A stretch of 64,000 bases of DNA from Shewanella oncorhynchi. Its GTDB lineage: Bacteria > Pseudomonadota > Gammaproteobacteria > Enterobacterales > Shewanellaceae. Of the stretch, positions 54,774 to 63,773 are shown piece after piece. The notes beneath the pieces are model-generated. The model was not told the origin of the DNA, ran no database searches, and saw only the letters and a list, made by a program, of their open reading frames with translations. The stretch is from NCBI RefSeq assembly GCF_012584455.1, contig NZ_JABAEB010000013.1:62001-126000 (forward strand), read 5' to 3'. Every line of letters begins with the position of its first letter. Position 1 is the first letter of the stretch. The translations under genes and the position numbers were made by a program.

Positions 54774-55823
54774 ATGACGATCAAAGTGTTAGTTGTTGAC
54801 GATTCTGCGCTAATGCGCAGCTTGCTCGGTAAAATGATTGAGGCTGACTCTGAACTGTCTCTGGTTGGGCTTGCTGCCGATGCCTACGAGGCCAAGGATC
54901 TGGTGAACCAATTTCGCCCCGATGTGATTACCTTAGACATCGAAATGCCCAAAGTAGATGGTTTAACATTTTTGGACCGCTTGATGAAAGCCAGACCCAC
55001 TGCGGTAGTGATGATTTCATCGTTAACCGAGCAGGGCGCTGATGCGACATTTAACGCCTTGGCCTTAGGCGCGGTGGATTTTATCCCTAAACCGAAATTA
55101 GACTCCCCCCAAGGTATCCATGATTATCAGGATTTGATTTTAGATAAGATCAAATCTGCTGCGAAAGCCAAAATCATCAAGCCGCAGAAATTTGTTGAGC
55201 CAGTACGCCCTGTTTCAAGTAAGCGGCCAGTATTGGCCAATACAACCCTGACTCAGCATTTAGTCGCGATAGGCGCATCTACTGGCGGTACTGAAGCCAT
55301 TCTTTATGTATTACAACATTTACCCGCGGCTATGCCGCCGATAGTGATCACCCAACATATGCCCGCGGGGTTTACCCGCACTTTTGCGGAACGTTTAAAC
55401 CGACAGTCACGGATCACTGTCAAAGAAGCCGAACATGGGGAACGACTCTTACCCAGTTATGCCTATGTTGCACCAGGGGATCATCACCTTGAGATCATCA
55501 AAGTGGGTGGTAGTTATAAAGTCAAATTAACCCAAGATGAAAAGGTCAGTGGCCACAGACCTTCGGTCGATGTGATGTTTACGGCCTTGGCCCAATGTGC
55601 CGCGCCCAATATGAGCGCGATGATTTTAACCGGCATGGGCAAAGATGGCGCCGAAGGCATGGTGGCGCTACACCAAAAAGGCGTCACTACATTTGCCCAA
55701 GATGAACAAAGTTGTGTGGTATTTGGCATGCCACGAGAAGCAATAAAGTGCCGTGCAGTAGATTATGTGGTGGAGTTATCGCAGATGCCGAGCAAGCTCA
55801 TTAACCATTTAAGCTCACTGTGA
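54774..55823 (+). CDS. cheB: Chemotaxis methylesterase CheB
   Basis: A 349-residue receiver-methylesterase. Receiver phosphoacceptor is Asp55 (VITLDIEMPKVDG). The esterase domain has the Ser in IGASTGG, His in QHMPAGF and Asp in GMGKDGAEGM. It closes the operon and with CheR and CheD completes the adaptation system. Confidence 0.94.
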   Translation: MTIKVLVVDDSALMRSLLGKMIEADSELSLVGLAADAYEAKDLVNQFRPDVITLDIEMPKVDGLTFLDRLMKARPTAVVMISSLTEQGADATFNALALGAVDFIPKPKLDSPQGIHDYQDLILDKIKSAAKAKIIKPQKFVEPVRPVSSKRPVLANTTLTQHLVAIGASTGGTEAILYVLQHLPAAMPPIVITQHMPAGFTRTFAERLNRQSRITVKEAEHGERLLPSYAYVAPGDHHLEIIKVGGSYKVKLTQDEKVSGHRPSVDVMFTALAQCAAPNMSAMILTGMGKDGAEGMVALHQKGVTTFAQDEQSCVVFGMPREAIKCRAVDYVVELSQMPSKLINHLSSL

Positions 55824-55931
55824 CCGCCCACGCTGAGTGGGATTAAAAAGTAACGAATAGAGCGTGAGTCTCGCAGGAAGAGCATTACGCCGAACTGATT
55901 TGTGCGCTGCAGTGGCTCATTCTGTTTAGGG

Positions 55932-57572
55932 TTAGTCAGTCGTAGAAACCACGAGCTGATTTCTACCTAAACGCTTAGCTTCGTAAAGGTTTTTATCTGC
56001 CAGTAACAGGCAATCTTGAAATTCCTCACATTGATCCGAAAAGGCTAAACCGCCGCTGAGCGTCACCTTAAATTCGACGCCATCTTCAACAAATACGATA
56101 TGGCTAAAGCTTTCACGGATCGCATTCAACTTGGCAATCGCCAGTGGTTTTTGCATATCTGGCAGCACTAACATAAATTCTTCGCCACCGTAGCGGCCGG
56201 TAAAGTCAGTTTGACGTAAGGATTGTTGTAACAGATGGGCAAATGCCAACAACACCTTATCACCACCGGAATGACCATAAGTATCGTTGACCTTTTTGAA
56301 GTGATCTAAATCGAACATAGCGATACAAACTTGAGAGTTAATCCGTTTCGCTACGTTAAAACAGCGTCTCGCAGCCACCAGAATTTGGGTATGGTTTAAC
56401 AGCCCAGTTAAGCTGTCGCGACTAGCCGAACTGCGAATGTCATGACCCCGCTGAGCACGGGAAATCACCTGCGCGACGAATAAACTCGGCGCGGTTTGCT
56501 TTGAAATTAAGTCATCAGATCCCGCTTGTATGATGCTGACCTTATTCTGCATCGTATCGTCTGAGCTCAACACGAGAATTGGGCTCGAGGTGTATTTATC
56601 CAATTGGCGGATCATCTTTGCCAGCTCAAGCCCGTTCACTTCGGGCATGTACAAATCGAAGATAAACAAATCAGGCTCAAATTGCTCAAGGGCAGGCAAG
56701 ACTTGCTCGGCACTGGACAACCCTTTTACCATCAAACCATGGCTGCGTAACAGGCTTGAAAAGTAATCCACCATAGATTGTTGATCATCCACCAGTAACA
56801 CCTTAAGCGGCTGTTTCTCTGACATCTTGAGGGATTGATGGATTTTGCGCACCAATAAAGTGGTTTCCGCAGGTTTAACAAAATATTCGCTGACATTGGC
56901 ACGAATGGCCAATAGCCGCATGTCAAAATCCCCCCGCGAGGATAAAACAAACACTCGGGTATTGTTCTTCTCAAACTCAGTGGCGGCTTCGAACAAGGCC
57001 TCTTCAGTCCAATCGGGTAGAATTAAATCTAATAAAATCAGATCAAAGGGCGTTTTATTTTGCACTACCAGAAAGCTCGTGAAATTCAAATAATGCTGCA
57101 CACTAAAACCGAACTCTCGCAGCTGCTTTGTGATCATAGCGCCGACATTCCCATCGTCTTCTATGATGGCAATATGGTGCTCATGGCGCGCCTTTGACGG
57201 TTTATAGGGGCTTTGCTGCATTTGCGCCTCCACTACCGGCGCCGACGGTTGGCCGCGCATATTGTTTTGTAACAACTGGTGGAAGAGGGTATCTAAGCCT
57301 TTGATCGTAGGAAGTTCGGGGGCTGGCGCATTGAGCAGCCCCTTAAGCAGCAACTCCAGTTTATCGACTATGTGTTTGGTATCTGACAACCCAAAGGTCT
57401 CGCTCGACCCTTTTAAGTTATGCACCTCTCGGTATACGGCAGACAGCATGTGTGCGTCCCAATTTTTACGCAATGAAATCCACAAGGTAATGATTTGTTT
57501 CTTTTTATCCGGCAGTGCATGTAGAAACTGTCGTTTAAGTTGCTCTAACGAATCTTCAAAACTCATAGGCAA
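55932..57572 (-). CDS. HPt-REC-REC-GGDEF response regulator
   Basis: A 546-residue regulator with an N-terminal HPt domain (His51 in VHNLKGSSETF), two receivers (phosphoacceptor Asp in LLLDLILPD and in FIFDLYMPEVNG) and a GGDEF domain with active GGEEF and an RQTD inhibitory site five residues before it. The combination suggests a phosphorelay controlling c-di-GMP synthesis. AGGA six bases before TTG 57572 supports that start; ATG 57566 is the alternative. It converges on cheB, but lies on the opposite strand, so it is not in the operon. Confidence 0.88.
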   Translation of the reverse strand: MPMSFEDSLEQLKRQFLHALPDKKKQIITLWISLRKNWDAHMLSAVYREVHNLKGSSETFGLSDTKHIVDKLELLLKGLLNAPAPELPTIKGLDTLFHQLLQNNMRGQPSAPVVEAQMQQSPYKPSKARHEHHIAIIEDDGNVGAMITKQLREFGFSVQHYLNFTSFLVVQNKTPFDLILLDLILPDWTEEALFEAATEFEKNNTRVFVLSSRGDFDMRLLAIRANVSEYFVKPAETTLLVRKIHQSLKMSEKQPLKVLLVDDQQSMVDYFSSLLRSHGLMVKGLSSAEQVLPALEQFEPDLFIFDLYMPEVNGLELAKMIRQLDKYTSSPILVLSSDDTMQNKVSIIQAGSDDLISKQTAPSLFVAQVISRAQRGHDIRSSASRDSLTGLLNHTQILVAARRCFNVAKRINSQVCIAMFDLDHFKKVNDTYGHSGGDKVLLAFAHLLQQSLRQTDFTGRYGGEEFMLVLPDMQKPLAIAKLNAIRESFSHIVFVEDGVEFKVTLSGGLAFSDQCEEFQDCLLLADKNLYEAKRLGRNQLVVSTTD

Positions 57573-57957
57573 TAGATATCCTAAATAATTGAGCCCTAGG
57601 TCTTAATCTCTATGTAGACGCTACGCCAAGACGTTAAAACCCGTTTACTCCCACACTGAAATGGAAACTACTCTGGAGAAGCATGTAACAGATTCAATCA
57701 ATTGCACTTATCTTTACACTCACTCATAGAGTGTAAACCACTGCAAAAAAAACGATGGGGAAATGCTGAGATTGCATAGGCATTGATAAGAATATTGGGT
57801 CGAATAGCCGAAATCAGCACAGTGATCGCGAACAGTATAATGCTAAATATTTTATGCAAAACAGCATGATAATGATGGCATGTATTTTTTATCAAATACG
57901 ATTGTGATAAGTTAGCGTCTGTAAAAACAATCACTTGTTGCAAAAGGATCGTTGTCA
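57573..57957. other. Divergent region before the methyltransferase gene
   Basis: About 385 bases between divergent genes. A 101-codon minus-strand frame at 57698-58003 runs into the methyltransferase gene and lacks protein character. Presumably holds two promoters. Confidence 0.5.
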
Positions 57958-58638
57958 GTGAGCACAGTGTTTTATAATGACTACGCCGAAATACTCGCGG
58001 CACAGTATTTGTCTAAAACCTTTGAAGAAGTGCATTCGAGTTGGTTGCATCATCTTTTGCCTCTACTTACTAAAAATACATTGTCGATATTGGATGTAGG
58101 AGCTGGTTCTGGCCGGGATGTGTATTATTTAGCCGAAAAAGCACAGGGCAAAGAGACACAAATTATTGCAGTCGAACCTGCGGTTGTTTTAGCGAAAATG
58201 GGGCAGGTGTTAACGCGGGATCTACCCGTGCGTTGGATTGAGGATGGTTTACCTCAGTTGCAAAAAGTGGTTGGCCTAGCGCAACAGTTTGATCTGATTT
58301 TACTCAGCGCAGTGTGGATGCATTTATCTCCCTCAGAACGCCCACTTGCACTAGCAACACTCTCACGCTTACTCAATTCGACTGGACTTTTAGTCATCAG
58401 TTTGCGCCATGGCCCAAGCCCCGATGCGCGCGTTATGCACCCAGTCAGTGCCGATGAACTGCTCACACTGGCTGCAGATTGTCAGCTACAACTTTTAGAT
58501 TTGAGCCAAGATGAAACCGATAAACTCGGTCGCTCACAAGTGCATTGGCAGACGCTAGTTTTCACACCCAAACTGATGCCAAACGTAAATGCACCTGAAG
58601 CAAGCGTTATTATTCAGGAGCGACTGAATGCCGATTGA
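57958..58638 (+). CDS. Class I SAM-dependent methyltransferase
   Basis: A 226-residue methyltransferase of the UbiE/Methyltransf_11-12 type. SAM motif I is ILDVGAGSGRD near residues 44-54, and motif IV-like LILLSAVWMHL follows. No DNA-methylase DPPY or NPPY motif is seen, so it is not an obvious restriction-modification methylase. GTG 57958 has AAAGGA with 9-base spacing; a TTG two codons earlier is too close. The HNH gene starts inside its last 11 bases, so the two are made together. The substrate is unknown. Confidence 0.75.
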   Translation: MSTVFYNDYAEILAAQYLSKTFEEVHSSWLHHLLPLLTKNTLSILDVGAGSGRDVYYLAEKAQGKETQIIAVEPAVVLAKMGQVLTRDLPVRWIEDGLPQLQKVVGLAQQFDLILLSAVWMHLSPSERPLALATLSRLLNSTGLLVISLRHGPSPDARVMHPVSADELLTLAADCQLQLLDLSQDETDKLGRSQVHWQTLVFTPKLMPNVNAPEASVIIQERLNAD

Positions 58639-59689
58639 TGCGAGAAGACAAGTTGAATTTATTAGCTATTTACAACGTCTGCTAGTTGAAGGGGATTTCG
58701 TTGCAACATACAAATTTGCCTTACTGCATGCGATCGCCGATATCTGTATCGAACGGCCATTAATACTCAATGCCGAGCCTGCGCTGAAAACTGCGATCAG
58801 TATTGATGATTTGGTAGAGAAGTTTATTGAACTTTACTGGCAACACTCTTTGCCTTTTGGTGCCAATGATGGGTATTTTGTCCTGATCCAAAATAGTGGA
58901 AAGCAATCAGCCTTGATCAACAGTTTGATTGAACTACGCCATCAAGGTGTTAACAGTCTATCCCAGTTAAAAGCGCATCTTAGTTATCCAGCTTTATTGC
59001 GTAAAACGCGCTGTACGTTTAAAGATGGCCCCTTATGGCGCTTACAAAACTTGTCTCGTAATGAAGAATGTTTCCTTTATCCCCATGATAAAACGAAAAA
59101 TTACATCGAGTTGAATCCGGGTATCGCATTTTGCTTCAAGCGATTTCACGATTTAGTGGTGTCATTGGCTCGTACTCAATGGGTACAAAAAATCGCCGAG
59201 TTTCCAACAAATCAGGTCATTATAGGCAGTAAAGGCAATTTAAGTGAGTTTCTGTTTGGTAGCGACAGACAGACGATCACCCATGCTAGACCTGTACTGC
59301 TTGATATCCAAAAAGGCCAATGCTTCTATTGCCAAAAATCATTAAAAGAAACAGGCGAAGTGGATCATTTTATCCCTTGGGCACGATATCCTAATGATTT
59401 AGGCCATAATTTTGTCCTCGCACATAGCAGTTGTAATAATCAAAAACGCGATCACCTTGCCGCTCAGCACCATAAAGATAACTGGTATGAGCAAAATATT
59501 ATCCAGCATGGCCAAACGTTACACTCTGAACTCAGTCGATATTTCGTCTGTGAGAGTGATCGCTCTGAAGCCATTACGACTTGGGCTTATCAGCTTGCAG
59601 GACAAAATCGCTCGCCTCTCTGGCTCGATAAAAAGACCTTTGTGCCTTTTAATGCATTAGACAATGACCTGTCAAATACAGCAATTTAG
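58628..59689 (+). CDS. HNH endonuclease, partner of the methyltransferase
   Basis: A 353-residue protein with a C-terminal HNH nuclease motif: zinc-type Cys232-x-x-Cys235, then Asp246-His247 (EVDHFIPW), Asn in GHNFVLAHSSCNNQK and Cys269. The N-terminal 220 residues are a separate, mainly helical domain (FVATYKFALLHAIADICIERP) that I cannot name. AGGAG is 7 bases before the ATG, and the gene overlaps the methyltransferase by 11 bases. The coupled pair looks like a defence or modification cassette, but no such function is proven by the sequence. Confidence 0.8.
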   Translation: MPIDARRQVEFISYLQRLLVEGDFVATYKFALLHAIADICIERPLILNAEPALKTAISIDDLVEKFIELYWQHSLPFGANDGYFVLIQNSGKQSALINSLIELRHQGVNSLSQLKAHLSYPALLRKTRCTFKDGPLWRLQNLSRNEECFLYPHDKTKNYIELNPGIAFCFKRFHDLVVSLARTQWVQKIAEFPTNQVIIGSKGNLSEFLFGSDRQTITHARPVLLDIQKGQCFYCQKSLKETGEVDHFIPWARYPNDLGHNFVLAHSSCNNQKRDHLAAQHHKDNWYEQNIIQHGQTLHSELSRYFVCESDRSEAITTWAYQLAGQNRSPLWLDKKTFVPFNALDNDLSNTAI

Positions 59690-60019
59690 AGCATGCTCAC
59701 AGTTTTATGGCACTTATTTTTAGCACTCGCCAAGGTCGAGTGATCTTAAAGCATTTGTTCCTGCAATTGAGTGAGCAACGCTGCCAAGCTAAAGTAATCA
59801 ATGAACTATTTACATGTTATCTTGGTGGCATTACATTTTATCTTCATTGATTTTGTTACCTGTTGATAGTAAAGGTTTAATTTCTGACAAGGTAATTGAT
59901 TTCAAAGAGAATAAGGAGTATTTGGTAGACATATATGGCGCACTCGTTCAGTGACAACAAGCAGATGAATGCACCATGGAATTTATTGATAATACATGTC
60001 TAGTTTTGGAGGTTTGATG
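59690..60019. other. Intergenic region HNH-lipoprotein
   Basis: About 330 bases. A 47-codon frame at 59707-59850 (begins MALIFSTRQGR) has no ribosome binding site and could be a decayed fragment. No terminator was recognised. Confidence 0.4.
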
Positions 60020-60445
60020 ATGAAATCGATTTTCTTACTGCCCATATCTGTGCTTGTGCTGATAGGTTGTACAACGCCTAAATCGCCGAGCGAAGTCTAT
60101 GACGAGTACAATACTAAGGTACAGCAGGGGATGAGTTATCAAGAGGACAAGGCTTACTATACCCAACGTAAGCAAGCGGATGTTGAGTCTAAGTTCCCAC
60201 AGTATATGCAGCAGATGAAGCTGTCCCGCGATGAAGTGATCGCATCTTATCTTTCATTTTCAAAAGCGACTGCCAAGTGCAAAGCACTCACCTTAGTGTC
60301 GCAGGTGATAGAAGGGGATACGGCCGTCCTTGAATATGCACAAAAAGATCTCTGTGGTAATGCATCGGAGGCGAATGAAAAACAAAGAATTAGCATGATA
60401 AATGAAGGTGGTTGGAAAATTGATGAGCTCCAAATTAGTCTCTAA
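60020..60445 (+). CDS. Small putative lipoprotein
   Basis: A 141-residue protein with a lipoprotein signal: MKSIFLLPISVLVLIGC, Cys17 as the acylated residue. The mature part has about 125 polar residues, with two more cysteines (KCKALT, DLCGNA) and a C-terminal WKIDELQISL that recalls NTF2-like domains. GGAGG lies 7 bases before ATG 60020. Function unknown. Confidence 0.75.
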   Translation: MKSIFLLPISVLVLIGCTTPKSPSEVYDEYNTKVQQGMSYQEDKAYYTQRKQADVESKFPQYMQQMKLSRDEVIASYLSFSKATAKCKALTLVSQVIEGDTAVLEYAQKDLCGNASEANEKQRISMINEGGWKIDELQISL

Positions 60446-60466
60446 ATCATTTGGAATGTCATATCA

Positions 60467-61051
60467 ATGACAGGATTTTATGAGTTTTTTAGCCAGCCAA
60501 ACGGAGTTGAGGTTACTTGCCCCCATTGTATTGGCTGCGCCACTTTTACCTTTGCCCATGTTTTTCGTTTAGAGAAAAAAGATGTGCATTTATTTGAGGG
60601 TAGGCAGTTTGAGATCAAGCAGTTTAATCAAAGGTTTGCCCATAAATGGCCTGGTGTGCTGTTTTTCCCTCCGCTATTGGATGCTTCTTGGCGGGAAAAA
60701 TTGCCAGAAAAATACCAAGGTACTTCGACTTGGGAACATAGGGCGAACAGTGCTTTTACAGATGGTACAGATCTTGGTCTTATTTGTTGTTATCAGTGTA
60801 TGGCAAAACAGAAACATCGACTTGAATGGCCCAATGACGCATTTTATTCCCTTGAGTTTAAAGGTCATTCACTTTGGGCATTTAATAAACAGATGATGCT
60901 TCAGATCCGTGATTATATTCAGGCCAAAGATCGCAATGCAGTATTCGAGTCTGAGCCGATAGTCATTCGACATTTGCCGACAATTTTTAAACTGGCTAAA
61001 AATCGCGAGATATTGGTTAAAAAAATTAATAAGCTAATTTATAGCCCATAG
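60467..61051 (+). CDS. Hypothetical protein with zinc-ribbon-like cysteines
   Basis: A 194-residue protein, not recognised. Cys18, Cys21 and Cys24 (TCPHCIGC) and a later LICCYQC group could bind zinc. The middle has WPGVLFFPPLL and STWEHRANSAF stretches; the C terminus is basic. The ribosome binding site is poor. It follows the lipoprotein gene after 21 bases, so they may be co-transcribed. Confidence 0.6.
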   Translation: MTGFYEFFSQPNGVEVTCPHCIGCATFTFAHVFRLEKKDVHLFEGRQFEIKQFNQRFAHKWPGVLFFPPLLDASWREKLPEKYQGTSTWEHRANSAFTDGTDLGLICCYQCMAKQKHRLEWPNDAFYSLEFKGHSLWAFNKQMMLQIRDYIQAKDRNAVFESEPIVIRHLPTIFKLAKNREILVKKINKLIYSP

Positions 61052-61170
61052 TTTCTACATACCTATTTCAAAGACTTGTGTGGTCAATCTCATCGAGTAG
61101 TTGTGTTAAGTTTTCTGTGACTCGGATATTTGCTTTTCTATTAGTTATTACAGTTAGCGGGTCTATTATC

Positions 61171-61797
61171 ATGTCGAAATATCATATTGGCACTACCAAG
61201 GATGAATTCGAACCCGGTTCTGGCGGCCATATACTTCGTAACAAACTCGCGATAACCGATGAAGAGGATATGGCAGAGGTAGAGACACAGTTGTTACTAA
61301 AGCTTTATGAGTACGTGTTTCAATCTGGTGTTATTGAAAGTGAGCATCTATCGGTTGGTATGCTCTTTGAGTGGCATCGAAAATGGTTCGGTAATGTTTA
61401 TTACTGGGCTGGTGAGCGGCGTACAGTCAATATGGGAAAAGGTGGTTTCGAATTTACGGCAGCGGCTCAAATACTTAAGTGTCTCACTCAATTTGAAAAG
61501 GAATATTTAAGTAAGTTCAATAGGTTAAATTCATTTTCTAGAGACGAAGTTGTGAGTTATTTGGCTGAAAGTCATGTGGAATTTATCCTAATTCACCCAT
61601 TTAGGGAGGGAAATGGACGTTTGTCACGTTTGATACTCGATGTGATGGCAGTAAAGGCGGGTTATCTCCCACTTGATTATGGGATTTGGGAACAACATAG
61701 AGATTTTTATTTTAAGTCAATTCAAGCAGGGTTGGGTGGGGATTATCAACATATGGCTCGTTTGGTAAACGATGTGCTCAGCGCTAAAAATGAATGA
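61171..61797 (+). CDS. Fic-domain protein (probable AMPylase toxin)
   Basis: A 208-residue Fic protein. The full active motif HPFREGNGRLSR is at residues 142-153, so AMP transfer to a target hydroxyl is expected. No inhibitory (S/T)xxxE(G/N) motif is clear at the N terminus; the last residues SAKNE fit only partly. This would make it a class I Fic that needs a separate antitoxin. An open frame continues 31 codons upstream from 61078 but adds a hydrophobic stretch without family features; ATG 61171 gives the usual N terminus. A convergent 51-codon gene starts its stop four bases away. Confidence 0.85.
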   Translation: MSKYHIGTTKDEFEPGSGGHILRNKLAITDEEDMAEVETQLLLKLYEYVFQSGVIESEHLSVGMLFEWHRKWFGNVYYWAGERRTVNMGKGGFEFTAAAQILKCLTQFEKEYLSKFNRLNSFSRDEVVSYLAESHVEFILIHPFREGNGRLSRLILDVMAVKAGYLPLDYGIWEQHRDFYFKSIQAGLGGDYQHMARLVNDVLSAKNE

Positions 61798-61800
61798 AGT

Positions 61801-61956
61801 TTATGCTAAGGTCAAATGACTGAAACGGCTTTTTTGGGCCTTCAATTTTGCTTCAACTTCAGCCGTAGTTTTACCCGTCTCAATAGCGGTTGAACTGGCC
61901 ACAGCGCGATAGAGTCGATTTTGAGTCACTTGTGTGTTTTTTGATTTAGTTTTCAT
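61801..61956 (-). CDS. 51-residue protein facing Fic, candidate antitoxin
   Basis: A short gene read from ATG at 61956 with GAGG eight bases upstream. The 51-residue product is basic and probably helical. It contains RAVASSTAIETGKTT, where Ser22-Thr-Ala-Ile-Glu26 resembles the Fic inhibitory motif (S/T)xxxE(G/N), except that Thr27 replaces Gly/Asn and Gly follows at 28. Class I Fic antitoxins such as VbhA and YhfG are small proteins of similar size carrying this motif. Here the gene is convergent with fic, three bases between stop codons, rather than upstream on the same strand. The antitoxin role is inferred. Confidence 0.6.
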   Translation of the reverse strand: MKTKSKNTQVTQNRLYRAVASSTAIETGKTTAEVEAKLKAQKSRFSHLTLA

Positions 61957-62085
61957 AGGATCAACCTCAATTAAGTGCATGAATTATAGCACTCTAGATA
62001 ACGAATAGACAGCTGTGTATCCAAGGCCCAAAGCAGCAATACTTCATGTTTTACCAATCATATCGCTCTTTAGATATCGATAAAA

Positions 62086-62119
62086 AGTCGTCAGTAGGTT
62101 CTCCAATGACGACTCTTTT
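62086..62119. terminator. Terminator after ybiT (possibly two-way)
   Basis: AGTCGTCA / TGACGACT with a 13-base loop. On the minus strand it is followed by TTTTTA, as expected for ybiT; on the plus strand by CTTTTA. Confidence 0.75.
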
Positions 62120-62162
62120 AATCAAGCTGACATAGCCGATTAAGGTTTATCAAAGCACAACA

Positions 62163-63773
62163 TTACGCGCTTTTTCTCGCTTCCATTTCTGCTTGGCTTG
62201 AAAGGTACTCATCGAAAGTGCCTTGGAAGTTAATCACTTTTTTATCTTTAATATCAATGATACGTGTTGCGAGTGACGATACAAACTCACGGTCATGACT
62301 GACGAATATCAAAGTGCCTTCAAAGTCTTTCAACGCATTATTGAGTGCTTCGATGGCTTCCATGTCCATGTGGTTAGTCGGTTCGTCCATGATTAGCACA
62401 TTGATGTCTTGCATCATTAACTTACCGAATAACAAGCGGTTTTTCTCTCCGCCTGAACAGTTACGGGCTTTCTTGTTCGCGTCATCTTCAGTGAACAGCA
62501 GACGGCCTAACATGGCGCGTACCATAAGGTCGTTGTGCTTAGGTTGGCGCCACTGTGACATCCAATCCATTAATGTATAGTCATTATCAAATTCGTCACT
62601 GCTGTCTTGTGGACAGTAGCCGATTGATGCGTTTTCTGACCACTTGATCACGCCTTTATTATGTTCTAAATCATTGACTAAGCAGCGTAGGAAAGTGGTT
62701 TTCCCCACGCCGTTTTCGCCGATAATCGCTAATTTTGCACCGGCTTCGAGGATTAAGTCGCCGCCTTCGAATAGCAGCTCACCATCAAACCCGTGGGCCA
62801 AATCTTCGAGGATCAGTGCTTGGCGATGCATTTTCTTGCCAGCATCGAAACGAATAGAAGGGTGAATACGGCTTGATGATTTCACTTCATCAAGCTTGAT
62901 CTTGTCCATTTTTTTCGCGCGCGAGCTGGCTTGTTTTGCCTTAGATGCGTTGGCACCGAAGCGGTTAACGAAGTCTTGCAGTTCTTCGATTTCAGCACTC
63001 TTCTTGGCGTTGCCCGATAATAATTGTTCACGGATCAAAGACGATTGTGCGAGGAAGTATTCGTAGTTACCAGGGTAAATGCGCAGTTCGCCGTAATCGA
63101 TATCGGCCATGTGGGTACATACGGCATTCAAGAAATGCCTATCATGGGAAATAATGATCATGGTGCATTTGCGTTTGTTCAACTCGGCTTCTAACCAGCT
63201 AATGGTATGTATGTCCAAGTTGTTGGTTGGTTCGTCGAGCAGCAAAATATCTGGGTTGGCAAATAGTGCTTGTGCCAACAATACCCGCAGTTTCCAACCC
63301 GGTGCTACTTGTTGCATTAGGCCGTAATGAAAAGATTCTTCAATACCCGCTTCGAGCAGAATTTCACCGGCGCGGCTTTCGGCGCTGTAGCCATCCATTT
63401 CGGCAAATTCACTTTCAAGATCGCCAACGCGCATGCCATCTTCTTCGGTCATATTCGGATTGGCGTAGATTGCATCGCGTTCCTGTTTGACTTTCCACAG
63501 GGCAACATCCCCCATGATCACCGCATCGATCACACTGTATTGTTCAAACGCGAACTGATCTTGGCTTAGGGTACCGACTTTTAAGCCGGGCGTGATGGAC
63601 ACATTGCCAGAGGTTGGCGCTAACGCTCCGCTGAGGATCTTCATAAAGGTCGATTTGCCACAGCCATTCGCGCCGATCAAACCATAGCGGTGACCGTTGC
63701 CAAATTTCGCTGAAATGTTTTCAAACAATGGCTCAGGGCCAAACTGCATCGTGATGTTCGCGGTAGAGATCAA
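62163..63773 (-). CDS. ybiT: ABC-F family ATPase YbiT
   Basis: A 536-residue soluble protein with two ABC ATPase domains in tandem. Walker A motifs are GANGCGKST near residue 34 and GENGVGKTT near 345; Walker B motifs are LLLDEPTNNLD and LIMDEPTNHMD. The linker between the domains is charged and helical. It follows E. coli YbiT closely (MQFGPEPLFENIS, YGLIGANG, VAPGWKLRVLLAQALF). ABC-F proteins act on the ribosome rather than in membranes. The TTG start at 63773 has AGGA seven bases upstream and no nearer ATG. Confidence 0.93.
   Translation of the reverse strand: MISTANITMQFGPEPLFENISAKFGNGHRYGLIGANGCGKSTFMKILSGALAPTSGNVSITPGLKVGTLSQDQFAFEQYSVIDAVIMGDVALWKVKQERDAIYANPNMTEEDGMRVGDLESEFAEMDGYSAESRAGEILLEAGIEESFHYGLMQQVAPGWKLRVLLAQALFANPDILLLDEPTNNLDIHTISWLEAELNKRKCTMIIISHDRHFLNAVCTHMADIDYGELRIYPGNYEYFLAQSSLIREQLLSGNAKKSAEIEELQDFVNRFGANASKAKQASSRAKKMDKIKLDEVKSSSRIHPSIRFDAGKKMHRQALILEDLAHGFDGELLFEGGDLILEAGAKLAIIGENGVGKTTFLRCLVNDLEHNKGVIKWSENASIGYCPQDSSDEFDNDYTLMDWMSQWRQPKHNDLMVRAMLGRLLFTEDDANKKARNCSGGEKNRLLFGKLMMQDINVLIMDEPTNHMDMEAIEALNNALKDFEGTLIFVSHDREFVSSLATRIIDIKDKKVINFQGTFDEYLSSQAEMEARKSA

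Noticed and set aside
57698..58003. 101-codon minus-strand frame before the methyltransferase
   Set aside because: It starts within the methyltransferase gene, has no ribosome binding site and no family features.
59707..59850. 47-codon frame MALIFSTRQGR...
   Set aside because: No ribosome binding site and no neighbours to support it; may be a decayed fragment, but this cannot be shown.
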